The translations under genes and the position numbers were made by a program. A DNA stretch of 13,489 nucleotides from JBOGEN01 sp050743265. GTDB taxonomy: Bacteria; Actinomycetota; Actinomycetes; JBOGEN01. The DNA lies in assembly GCA_050743265.1 (NCBI GenBank), contig JBOGEN010000034.1:1-13489 (forward strand), written 5' to 3'. Below are positions 1-5,939 of this stretch, in pieces. Within the stretch, counting starts at the first letter, position 1; the number at the start of each line of letters is the position of its first letter. A model generated the notes under the pieces. It had not been told where the DNA came from. It was given only the letters and a program-made list of their open reading frames with translations, and did not search any database.

Positions 1-1159
1 CCGGCTCCGCCGCCGCCGTCTGGGCGGCGACCCGCTCGTCGGACGCGCCGCGTCCGGCGAGGATCCCGGCCGCGCGCGCATGCATCCGGGCACGTTCGCG
101 CCGCCCGATGTCGGCGTACACGGCCTCCCGTACGACGGGGTGAGCGAATGCGAGGCCGTCGCCGGGCCGCAGGATCGCCAGCCCGGCCACCAGGTCAGCG
201 GCGGCGGCCGCGTCCGCCACGGAGAGGCCGGCCAGAGGCGCGACGTCGGCGAGGCCCGCCCCGTCACCCAGGACGGCGACGGCACGGACGAGCGCACGTG
301 CGGCGGGCTGCCCGGCGAGGCGCAGCAGCACGGCCCGGGCCACCGCGGCCGGGCCGAGCTGTCGTACGCGGTCCACCGCAGGTGGGCCGGCTGCGAGACC
401 CTCCTCCTTCGCCTCGCGCAGCAGGGCCTCGAGGAAGAACGGGTTGCCCAACGTGGCCTCACGGCAGGCTGCGGCGAAGTCGGGCGCCACCTCCGTTCCC
501 AGCCGGCGTACGCACAGCGCTGCCGTCCCCTCGTCGCTCAGGGGGCGGGGACGCAGCACCGTGATCTCCGGCGCCGCGACGAGCCGGGCCAGGTCACCCG
601 TACCGCTCTCCTCGGGCCGCGCGGACGCGAGGACGGCGACGGGGAGGCCGTCCAGCCGGGGGGCCAGGTACGCGAGGAACCGCAGGGACTCCCTGTCGGA
701 CCAGTGCAGGTCGTCGACGGCCAGGACCACGGGCCCCTCGTCCGTCAGGTTGTTGAGCAGCCAGTACAGGCCGTGGAGCATCGCGAAGGCGTCTCCCGAC
801 GGTGCGGCCGCCACGCCGCCGGTCGGGGCGAAGAGCGGCATCGCGAGGGCGGCGGCCCCCTCGAACAGGCGCGCCCGCTCGGGCTGCGCCGCCCGTGCGA
901 CGACGGGCTCCAGCAGCTGGCGGACGCATCCGTAGGCGAAGTCCCGCTCCAGCTCGCTCGCACGCGCGCGCAGGCAGGTGAACCCCGCCTCCGCGGCGGC
1001 CCCGGAGGAAGCGCGCAACAGGCTCGTCTTGCCGAGCCCCGCGGTCGCCTCCACGAGGACGACGCGGCCACGGCTCTGACGCGCGTGGCTCAGCGCGTCG
1101 GCGAGCTCCGCGAGCTCGTCCTCGCGCTCCAGCAGTTCCGTCGTCGTCTCGATCCCCAC
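1..1159 (-). CDS. LuxR-family regulator with N-terminal AAA ATPase domain, partial (C-terminus beyond left edge)
   Basis: The minus strand is open from the left edge to a GTG at 1159, giving 386 codons of the N-terminal part. Residues 37-45 (EATAGLGKT) form a Walker A loop and residues 144-150 (VVLAVDD, followed by LHWSD) a Walker B, the arrangement of large MalT/LuxR-type ATPase regulators. A later GNPFFLEALLREA stretch and a FAHPVVREAVY-like stretch are also typical of that group. In this family a long helical repeat region and a C-terminal LuxR helix-turn-helix follow; both would lie left of position 1, so the DNA-binding end is inferred. The frame stays open upstream of GTG 1159, but there is no ATG/GTG candidate there that fits the domain, and no strong Shine-Dalgarno is visible, so the start is uncertain. 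It follows the exporter gene on the same strand after 178 bases and a hairpin, so it is probably a separate transcript. The signal it senses cannot be told. Confidence 0.85.
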   Translation of the reverse strand, partial: MGIETTTELLEREDELAELADALSHARQSRGRVVLVEATAGLGKTSLLRASSGAAAEAGFTCLRARASELERDFAYGCVRQLLEPVVARAAQPERARLFEGAAALAMPLFAPTGGVAAAPSGDAFAMLHGLYWLLNNLTDEGPVVLAVDDLHWSDRESLRFLAYLAPRLDGLPVAVLASARPEESGTGDLARLVAAPEITVLRPRPLSDEGTAALCVRRLGTEVAPDFAAACREATLGNPFFLEALLREAKEEGLAAGPPAVDRVRQLGPAAVARAVLLRLAGQPAARALVRAVAVLGDGAGLADVAPLAGLSVADAAAAADLVAGLAILRPGDGLAFAHPVVREAVYADIGRRERARMHARAAGILAGRGASDERVAAQTAAAEP

Positions 1160-1313
1160 CTCAGACAGGGCCGCCGTCTGCCGCCGAGTCCCCCGCGTCC
1201 CGCGTCGTGAGGCCGAGCGGACGTGCAGCCGCCCGGCTCACGATGTGCCGCATCCTGCCCGATCCCCGGGCTGTCCGTGGCGACGAATCCGCTCCCGGGT
1301 GAGGGCCGCGGCG

Positions 1314-1335
1314 TGACGTCGCACCGGCGACGTCA
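1314..1335 (-). terminator. 9-bp perfect stem-loop just after the exporter stop codon
   Basis: TGACGTCGC (1314-1322) and GCGACGTCA (1327-1335) are perfect inverted repeats around a 4-base loop. The hairpin starts two bases beyond the exporter stop codon (1338-1340), where a terminator would sit. There is no T-run after it on the minus strand, so it is a stem-only, actinobacterial-style terminator at best. The remaining gap to the LuxR-type gene (1160-1313) shows no other clear element. Confidence 0.5.
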
Positions 1336-1337
1336 GG

Positions 1338-2846
1338 TCAGTCGGCCAGCTCGGCGGCACCGAGGACCTGCCGGTGCGGCGGTTGCTGCCGGTGCATGGT
1401 CGAGGCGACCAGCGCGGCGAGCACGATCAGTCCCGCCGCGATGAGCAACGCCGCGTCCGCACCGCTGACGAACACGTGCCGGGCTTGCTCCGCCGCCCCG
1501 CGCACTCCGGTGCCGTCCGTGGCCGCATGGCGACTGGCGGTGCTGAACACCGTCACGAGCACCGCCAGGCCCAAGCTCGAGCCGACCTGCTGGGCCACGT
1601 TGACCAGGCCGGAGGCGGCTCCCGCGTGGTGCGGCTCCACCCGCTGGAGTGCCGCCGCGGTCAGCGGGACGAACGCCGTGCCGTTCCCGAGGCCCATGAC
1701 GAGGAGCGGAACACCGATGGACAGGTACGACGTCGACTCCGACGTGTGGCTGAGCCAGAAGACGCTCGACGCCGAGACCAGTGTGCCGAGCACCATCGTG
1801 GCGCGCGGGCCCAGCACGTCGACGAACCGCCGAGCCGCCACCTGGGAGCCGATGAGGACCCCGGCGGTCACCGGCAGGAACGCCAACCCGGCCGCGAGGG
1901 CGGAGTAGCCGAGCACGCCCTGGACGAGCTGGGTCATGAAGAAGAACATCCCCATCATCCCGGCGACGAGCAGGATCCGCGCGACGTACGCCGCCGTACG
2001 GGTGTGGTCGGCGAACAGGCTGAGCGGGGTGATCGGGGCCTCGGCGCGCTGCTCGATCAGGACGAACGCGCCGAGCAGGCCGGTCGCGGCGACGAACGAG
2101 CCGACGGTGACCGGGTCTCCCCAGCCGGACTCGGCGGCGTTGACGAAGCCGTACACGAGGCTGGTCATGCCGAGGGTCGCGCTGAACGCCCCCGCGACGT
2201 CGACGCGCCCGGTGTGCCGGGGCGTCTCGGGCAGGATCAGCGCGGCGGCGACAAGCACCCCGATCCCGATGGGCACGTTGACGAACATGACCCAACGCCA
2301 CGAGAGCCACTCGGTGAGCATGCCGCCGGCGACGAGACCGATCGCCGCCCCGCCGATGGAGACGGCGGTGAACAGGCCGAGGGCCCGGTTGCGCTCGCGA
2401 CCCTCGGGCACGCTGATCGTGAGCATCGCCAGGACGGCTGGAGCCGCGAGGGCGGCACCCAGCCCCTGGACGGCGCGGGAGATGACCAGCCACTCTCCCG
2501 TGGTCGCGAAGCCACCGACGAGCGAGGCGAGCGTGAACACGGCCATGCCGAGCAGGAAGATGCGGCGGCGGCCGAGGAGGTCACCTGCCCGGGCGCCGAG
2601 CAGGAGCAGCCCGCCGAAGGCGAGCGTGTACGCGTTCATCACCCACGACAGCGCGGCCTGGGAGAAGCCCAGGGCGTCCTGCATGTGCGGCAGGGCGACG
2701 TTCACGATGCTGGCGTCGAGCACGACCATGAGCTGGGCGACGAGGACGGTGCCGAGGATGAACGCGGGGGATGCGGGTAGCCGGCCGCCCGGTCGGGGCG
2801 AGGTTGCCGGGGCGGGAGGACGCGCGGCGTGGGTCTGCACGGACAC
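1338..2846 (-). CDS. DHA2-family (14-helix) major facilitator drug exporter
   Basis: A 502-residue multi-helix protein, the usual length for EmrB/QacA-type drug:H+ antiporters of the DHA2 family, which export cationic dyes, antibiotics or other toxic compounds across the cytoplasmic membrane. The first helix carries LDASIVNVALP (residues 43-53), a DHA2 signature. GARAGDLLGRRRIF (84-97) is the loop 2-3 motif A, and GGAAIGLVAGGMLTEWLSW (165-183) is the antiporter motif C region. The first 26 residues are a Pro/Ala-rich cytoplasmic tail. The start is GTG 2846, with AAGGA at 2853-2857 six bases upstream. The gene is divergent from a TetR regulator, and its promoter (TTGCCT, 18 bases, TATATT) carries one copy of a mirrored operator in the spacer, so repression by that TetR with release by a ligand is the likely control. 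The substrate cannot be told from sequence. Confidence 0.93.
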   Translation of the reverse strand: MSVQTHAARPPAPATSPRPGGRLPASPAFILGTVLVAQLMVVLDASIVNVALPHMQDALGFSQAALSWVMNAYTLAFGGLLLLGARAGDLLGRRRIFLLGMAVFTLASLVGGFATTGEWLVISRAVQGLGAALAAPAVLAMLTISVPEGRERNRALGLFTAVSIGGAAIGLVAGGMLTEWLSWRWVMFVNVPIGIGVLVAAALILPETPRHTGRVDVAGAFSATLGMTSLVYGFVNAAESGWGDPVTVGSFVAATGLLGAFVLIEQRAEAPITPLSLFADHTRTAAYVARILLVAGMMGMFFFMTQLVQGVLGYSALAAGLAFLPVTAGVLIGSQVAARRFVDVLGPRATMVLGTLVSASSVFWLSHTSESTSYLSIGVPLLVMGLGNGTAFVPLTAAALQRVEPHHAGAASGLVNVAQQVGSSLGLAVLVTVFSTASRHAATDGTGVRGAAEQARHVFVSGADAALLIAAGLIVLAALVASTMHRQQPPHRQVLGAAELAD

Positions 2847-2873
2847 GTGTGATCCTTCGAGTACGATGTGGCG

Positions 2874-2917
2874 AAGTGGAAGGTGCCTCCGCTAATATAC
2901 GGAGGGGTCCTCCACTT
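2874..2917. promoter_or_regulatory. Mirrored double TetR operator between exporter and regulator
   Basis: A 44-bp nested inverted repeat centred at 2895.5. The outer arms are AAGTGGA (2874-2880) and TCCACTT (2911-2917); the inner arms are CCTCCG (2886-2891) and CGGAGG (2900-2905), around an AT-rich 8-base core. Seen another way, two 18-bp sites (2874-2891 and the complement of 2900-2917) match at 14 of 18 positions, and each is itself partly dyadic (GGAGG-GGT-CCTCC at 2901-2913). This fits two TetR dimers binding either side of the -10 elements. Confidence 0.7.
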
Positions 2918-2923
2918 AGGCAA
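2894..2923 (-). promoter_or_regulatory. Exporter promoter, -35 TTGCCT / 18 bp / -10 TATATT
   Basis: On the minus strand TTGCCT (2923-2918) and TATATT (2899-2894) are 18 bases apart, a good housekeeping-type promoter in very GC-rich DNA. Transcription would begin near 2887, giving a leader of about 40 bases. The 18-base spacer (2900-2917) is exactly the right-hand operator copy. On the plus strand TAATAT (2893-2898) could serve the divergent regulator, but its -35 is poor. Confidence 0.6.
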
Positions 2924-2949
2924 GCCGGTTTCCCAGGAGCAGTGACGAC

Positions 2950-3552
2950 GTGGCCACCAGGCATACCGACCAGGTGTTGGAGACCCCGGCGTACGACGGC
3001 ACGCCCCAACGACCCCTGCGATCGGACGCCCGGCGCAACTACGAGCGCATCGTGGCGGCGGCGCGAGAGACGCTGCGCGAGCTGGGCGCTGACGCCTCCC
3101 TCGAGGAGATCGCGCGCCGCGCCGGTGTGGGCATCGGAACCCTCTACCGGCGCTTCCCGTCCCGGCTGGCGCTCCTCGAGGCGGTGTACCGCGAGGACGT
3201 CGACACGCTCCGGCAGAGAAGCCAGGACGTCGTCGAGACCGCCTCCGAGTGGGACGCGGTCGCGGCCTGGGTCGACATCTTTCTCGCGTACGCCTCGACG
3301 AAGCGGGCCCTCTTCCACGAGCTCGTCGAGGCCGTCGGTCGGGACGCCGAGCTGCTGACCTACTCCCGTCAGGTGATCACCGACACCGCTGGGCAGGTGC
3401 TCGACAACGGCAAGCGCGCCGGCGTCGTGCGTCCCGACGTCGAGCCCTCCGACCTGCTCCGCCTCATCGGCGGCTGCTCGATGATGGGTGAGATCGACGA
3501 GGCGCAGAGGCAGCGGGTGGTCGCGATCGTGCTGGCAGGCATCCGCGCCTGA
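2950..3552 (+). CDS. TetR/AcrR-family transcriptional repressor of the divergent exporter
   Basis: A 200-residue protein of normal TetR length. The N-terminal helix-turn-helix spans about residues 50-69 (SLEEIARRAGVGIGTLYRRF), preceded by a 25-30 residue tail and helix 1 (RRNYERIVAAARETLREL). The C-terminal half is an all-helical ligand-binding domain; its LAYASTKRALFHELVEAVG segment resembles the SbtR-like type, which I recognise only loosely. The start is GTG 2950 with AGGAG at 2935-2939. It is divergent from the DHA2 exporter with a shared operator in the 103-base gap, so it most likely represses both the exporter and itself until a compound binds. A 14-bp tandem duplication covers its stop codon. 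Confidence 0.93.
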   Translation: MATRHTDQVLETPAYDGTPQRPLRSDARRNYERIVAAARETLRELGADASLEEIARRAGVGIGTLYRRFPSRLALLEAVYREDVDTLRQRSQDVVETASEWDAVAAWVDIFLAYASTKRALFHELVEAVGRDAELLTYSRQVITDTAGQVLDNGKRAGVVRPDVEPSDLLRLIGGCSMMGEIDEAQRQRVVAIVLAGIRA

Positions 3553-3572
3553 CCCGGGGCGCCTGACCCGGG
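3545..3572 (+). repeat. 14-bp perfect tandem duplication over the tetR stop codon
   Basis: The unit GCGCCTGACCCGGG occurs twice back to back (3545-3558 and 3559-3572), followed by a degraded third copy (3573-3586, 9 of 14 matches). The first copy contains the TGA of the TetR gene (3550-3552). Because 14 is not a multiple of three, the three copies put TGA in all three forward frames (3550, 3564, 3578). Confidence 0.85.
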
Positions 3573-3576
3573 GCGG

Positions 3577-3663
3577 CTGAGCGTCGGCGCGTGGGACGGC
3601 AACCTCGACATCTTCACCGCCGACGAGTCGCGTCTGGCCGCACCTGCCGTTTACCTCTCCTTT
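3577..3663 (+). other. Coding-like fragment between tetR and the PhoX-family gene
   Basis: In frame with the upstream TetR gene but after its stop, this stretch reads LSVGAWDGNLDIFTADESR and continues to a TAG at 3670-3672. From AGC 3580 through TCG 3630 all 17 codons end in G or C while second positions are mixed, the pattern of real genes in this DNA. There is no convincing start codon or ribosome-binding site, so it may be the tail of a decayed gene. Chance is possible at this length. Confidence 0.25.
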
Positions 3664-3681
3664 GTCACATAGTCACCCGGT
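3649..3681 (+). promoter_or_regulatory. Possible PHO box (PhoP site) upstream of the PhoX-family gene
   Basis: Three consecutive 11-base units end about 75 bases before the start codon. Unit 3, AGTCACCCGGT (3671-3681), matches 9 of 11 positions of the Streptomyces PhoP direct-repeat unit as I remember it (G[G/T]TCAYYYR[G/C]G). Unit 1, GTTTACCTCTC (3649-3659), keeps the GTTxACC core; unit 2 (3660-3670) is poor. The spacing fits PhoP repeats and a PhoX-family gene is a sensible target, but only one unit is good. Confidence 0.35.
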
Positions 3682-3684
3682 CCT

Positions 3685-3715
3685 GGCCCGTTCTTCGGGC
3701 CCACCGGCTTCGGTG
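3685..3715 (+). terminator. Two adjacent stem-loops upstream of the PhoX-family gene
   Basis: GGCCCG (3685-3690) pairs with CGGGCC (3696-3701) around TTCTT, and CACCG (3702-3706) pairs with CGGTG (3711-3715) around GCTT, the second starting on the base after the first. They could end the TetR transcript or fold in the leader of the downstream gene. Neither is followed by a T-run. Confidence 0.35.
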
Positions 3716-3740
3716 AGGACGTCGCAGTCCGCCGTCTCCG

Positions 3741-3747
3741 GAAGGAA
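3741..3747 (+). promoter_or_regulatory. Ribosome-binding site that fixes the PhoX-family start
   Basis: GAAGGAA lies seven bases before GTG 3755. The longer open frame back to TTG 3662 has no such site and would add a 31-residue low-complexity extension in front of the Tat signal. Confidence 0.75.
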
Positions 3748-3754
3748 CGCCCCC

Positions 3755-5167
3755 GTGAGCACTTCGTTCTCCCGACGTGACCTGCTCCGCCGCAGCGGCG
3801 CCGCAGGACTCGGCATCGTGTTCGCCGGCAGCATCGACGCGGTCGCCGGCCCGGGCCCGGCCCTGGCGGCCGCGCCTACCGGAGCCGGGTATGGCCCGCT
3901 GGTGCCCGACCCGGCGGGGGTGCTGTCGCTGCCACCGGGCTTCGGCTACACGGTCGTCGCCGAGGCGGGCACGACGACGCTCGTCAGCGGGGAGGCGACC
4001 CCGAGCGACCCGGACGGCACCGCGTGCTTCCCCAGCGCGGCCGGGGCGACGCTGGTGAACAACCACGAGATCTCCGGCAGCGAGCCGCATCGGGTGCCCG
4101 CGCTGGCGGGTCTCACGTACGACCCCGGCGCCGGCGGGGGCACGACGAACATCGACGTCGACACGAACGGCAACCGCATCCGCGAGTACGTGAGCCTGGC
4201 GGGCACGCACAACAACTGCGCCGGTGGCAAGACCCCGTGGGGCACCTGGCTCACCTGTGAGGAGACCGAGGCGCGTGCCGGCGGCGCACTGCTCAAGGAC
4301 CACGGGTACGTCTTCGAGGTCGACCCGTTCGACAAGAAGGCCAACGAGGACCCGGTGCCGCTGAAGTTCCTCGGCCGGTTCGCGCACGAGGCGGTGGCCG
4401 TGGACCCGAGCACGTCGGTGGTGTACGAGACCGAGGACGCCGACGAGCCGAACGGGCTGTACTACCGCTGGGTCCCGGCGGACGGGTTCTCCGGCGGCAA
4501 GGGGGCCTTCCGCGATCTGGCCACCCCCGCGGGCGGGGACACCGCAGGGACGCTGCAGGCGATGAGCTGCGCCCAGGGCAGCCGGCACGTCGCCGACCTG
4601 TCCGAGGCCACACGCCCCGGTACGACGTACCGGGTCTCGTGGGTAGACGTCCCGGACCGCGACGCCCAGACGACCCCCGTGCGCCAGCAGCTCTCCGACG
4701 GACAGGTGACGCGGAGCCACAAGCTCGAGGGCGCGTGGTGGGGCGACCGTGGCGCCTACTTCGTCGCCAGCTTCGCCCGGGCCGGCGACGGCAGCGTGCG
4801 GGAGCACGACGGCCAGGTGTGGTTCTACGACCCCACGTCGGAGACGGTCACCCTGAAGACGATCTTCCGCGTGAACCCCGACCCGTCCCAGGACACGCAC
4901 TACGACGGGCCGGACAACATCACCGTCTCGCCGCACGGCGGCGTCATCCTTGCCGAGGACGGTGAGGGCATCCAGCACCTCGTCGGCGTGACCGAGGGAG
5001 GACGGTCGTACTCTCTGGCCCGCAACGAGCTCAACGGCAGCGAGTTCGCCGGCGCCACGTTCAGCGACGACGGACGCATCCTCTTCGCCAACATCCAGTC
5101 TCCCGGCCATGTCTTCGCGATCACCGGCCCGTGGGGGCACCCCCGCGATGCCCAGGGCGAGTCCTGA
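3755..5167 (+). CDS. PhoX-family (DUF839) Tat-exported protein, putative alkaline phosphatase
   Basis: A 470-residue protein from GTG 3755. Residues 6-14 (SRRDLLRRS) are a twin-arginine motif, followed by a hydrophobic stretch and an Ala-rich cleavage region near residue 40, so it is exported folded through Tat. The mature part carries PhoX-family blocks: GTHNNCAGGKTPWGTWLTCEE (about 150-170; Cys155, Cys168, Glu169, Glu170), GRFAHEAVAV (207-216), VVYETEDAD (222-230), HYDGPDNITVSPHGG (382-396) and ILAEDGEG (398-405). In studied PhoX enzymes, acidic residues and a cysteine hold an iron-calcium cofactor that hydrolyses phosphomonoesters; phosphatase activity here is inferred from family membership. 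It is shorter than the Pseudomonas-type enzyme, as are many actinobacterial members. It stands alone on the plus strand, with a possible PHO box upstream suggesting phosphate control. It converges on the next TetR gene. Confidence 0.88.
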   Translation: MSTSFSRRDLLRRSGAAGLGIVFAGSIDAVAGPGPALAAAPTGAGYGPLVPDPAGVLSLPPGFGYTVVAEAGTTTLVSGEATPSDPDGTACFPSAAGATLVNNHEISGSEPHRVPALAGLTYDPGAGGGTTNIDVDTNGNRIREYVSLAGTHNNCAGGKTPWGTWLTCEETEARAGGALLKDHGYVFEVDPFDKKANEDPVPLKFLGRFAHEAVAVDPSTSVVYETEDADEPNGLYYRWVPADGFSGGKGAFRDLATPAGGDTAGTLQAMSCAQGSRHVADLSEATRPGTTYRVSWVDVPDRDAQTTPVRQQLSDGQVTRSHKLEGAWWGDRGAYFVASFARAGDGSVREHDGQVWFYDPTSETVTLKTIFRVNPDPSQDTHYDGPDNITVSPHGGVILAEDGEGIQHLVGVTEGGRSYSLARNELNGSEFAGATFSDDGRILFANIQSPGHVFAITGPWGHPRDAQGES

Positions 5168-5243
5168 GAGCCCTTGACGGCGCGGAGCAGCGTGCCGCCT
5201 GACATAGGAGCGTTCCCGGCTGCGCCTCCACGGGTCCTCAGCA

Positions 5244-5258
5244 GCCGACTCGGTCGGC
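5244..5258 (-). terminator. Short stem-loop between convergent genes
   Basis: GCCGAC (5244-5249) and GTCGGC (5253-5258) are perfect inverted repeats with a 3-base loop, five bases beyond the stop codon of the minus-strand TetR gene and 76 bases beyond the PhoX-family stop. It could terminate from either side; there is no T-run. Confidence 0.35.
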
Positions 5259-5263
5259 GGCGG

Positions 5264-5884
5264 TCAGGACTCCCGAGGCCTCAGAGCCGGGAGCACGAGG
5301 TCGACGAGCTGGTCGGCGTACCCGTCACCCGTGGGCTCGCCGCTGACGAGAAGGCGGTAGTAGAGCGCGCCGTACAGCAGGTCGATGACGACCCCGGTGT
5401 CGAGGTCCGCGCGCAGCTCTCCTCGCGCGCGGCCCCGGTCGAGAGCCCGGGTGGCGTCAGCCCGCCGGACGGCGAGGAAGCGCTCGCGGAACGCGCGGGC
5501 CAGCGTGGGGTCGTGCTGGCTCTCCGCGACCAGGGTGGCGATCGTCCGCCCGGCCGGGCTCGCGTACATGGCGCGGATCACCGCGCTGAGCTGGAGGCGC
5601 AGGTCGTCGACGGTCGAGCCCGTGTCGGGGAAGGCGATCTCGGAGCCGGTGTCGTGTAGGTACGCGTCCATCACCACGGCGGACTTGTTGGGCCACCGCC
5701 GGTAGATCGTGGCCTTGCTCGCCCCCGCTCGGGCGGCGATCGCGTCCATGCTCAGAGCGGCGAAGCCGCCCTCGGCGAGCAGCTCGCTGGCGCTGCGCAG
5801 GATCGCGAGGTGCGCGCGCTCACTGCGGGGCCGACCGCGGCGGGCGAGCGGCTGGGCCTGCGTCGCTTCCCTTTGCGTCGTCAC
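5264..5884 (-). CDS. TetR/AcrR-family transcriptional repressor of the divergent dehydrogenase
   Basis: A 206-residue protein from GTG 5884. The helix-turn-helix is at about residues 44-63 (LSMDAIAARAGASKATIYRR), preceded by a basic arm (ARRGRPRSERAH) common in this family; the rest is a helical ligand-binding domain. The same frame stays open far upstream across the dehydrogenase gene, but this is only its shadow. GTG 5884 has no Shine-Dalgarno. Instead, TAACAT (5897-5892 on the minus strand) ends exactly seven bases before it, the spacing expected when transcription starts on the start codon itself, so the mRNA is probably leaderless. A perfect palindrome at 5901-5921 covers the upstream promoter region, suggesting autorepression and control of the short-chain dehydrogenase on the other side. 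The ligand is unknown, possibly the substrate of that enzyme. Confidence 0.92.
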   Translation of the reverse strand: MTTQREATQAQPLARRGRPRSERAHLAILRSASELLAEGGFAALSMDAIAARAGASKATIYRRWPNKSAVVMDAYLHDTGSEIAFPDTGSTVDDLRLQLSAVIRAMYASPAGRTIATLVAESQHDPTLARAFRERFLAVRRADATRALDRGRARGELRADLDTGVVIDLLYGALYYRLLVSGEPTGDGYADQLVDLVLPALRPRES

Positions 5885-5891
5885 GGCGCCG

Positions 5892-5897
5892 ATGTTA
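5892..5897 (-). promoter_or_regulatory. -10 element (TAACAT) of a probable leaderless tetR transcript
   Basis: On the minus strand TAACAT is followed by CGGCGCC and then GTG. The TANNNT hexamer with a 7-base gap to the start codon is the usual signature of leaderless actinobacterial mRNAs. The -35 is weak and would lie within the palindrome. Confidence 0.5.
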
Positions 5898-5900
5898 GCG

Positions 5901-5921
5901 TACGAAACGTACCGTTTCGTA
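5901..5921. promoter_or_regulatory. Perfect 9-3-9 palindromic operator for the TetR regulator
   Basis: TACGAAACG (5901-5909), spacer TAC, CGTTTCGTA (5913-5921): a perfect dyad of the size bound by TetR dimers, in the 55-base gap between the two divergent genes. Its centre (5911) is 27 bases upstream of the inferred start of the regulator transcript. Its right end overlaps TAAAGT (5920-5925), a possible -10 for the dehydrogenase, so bound repressor would block both genes. Confidence 0.8.
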
Positions 5922-5939
5922 AAGTCTGGAGTGATCTCC

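Noticed and set aside
1020..1060. Alanine in place of the first glycine of the Walker A loop (ATAGLGKT) in the LuxR-type regulator
   Set aside because: From memory this variant is common in this regulator family, and the essential GKT is intact.
80..1210. Long plus-strand open frame (376 codons) opposite the LuxR-type gene
   Set aside because: The opposite frame encodes clear Walker A and B motifs with coding-type third positions; the plus frame gives Arg/Gly/Gln-rich sequence with no family and is a GC-rich shadow.
3662..3754. Longer PhoX-family start at TTG 3662
   Set aside because: No Shine-Dalgarno, it would place 31 extra residues before the Tat signal, and it overlaps the candidate PHO box and hairpins.
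3665..5140. 491-codon minus-strand open frame opposite the PhoX-family gene
   Set aside because: Low-complexity Arg/Val/Ala-rich product with no motif, lying fully across a gene with strong PhoX blocks.
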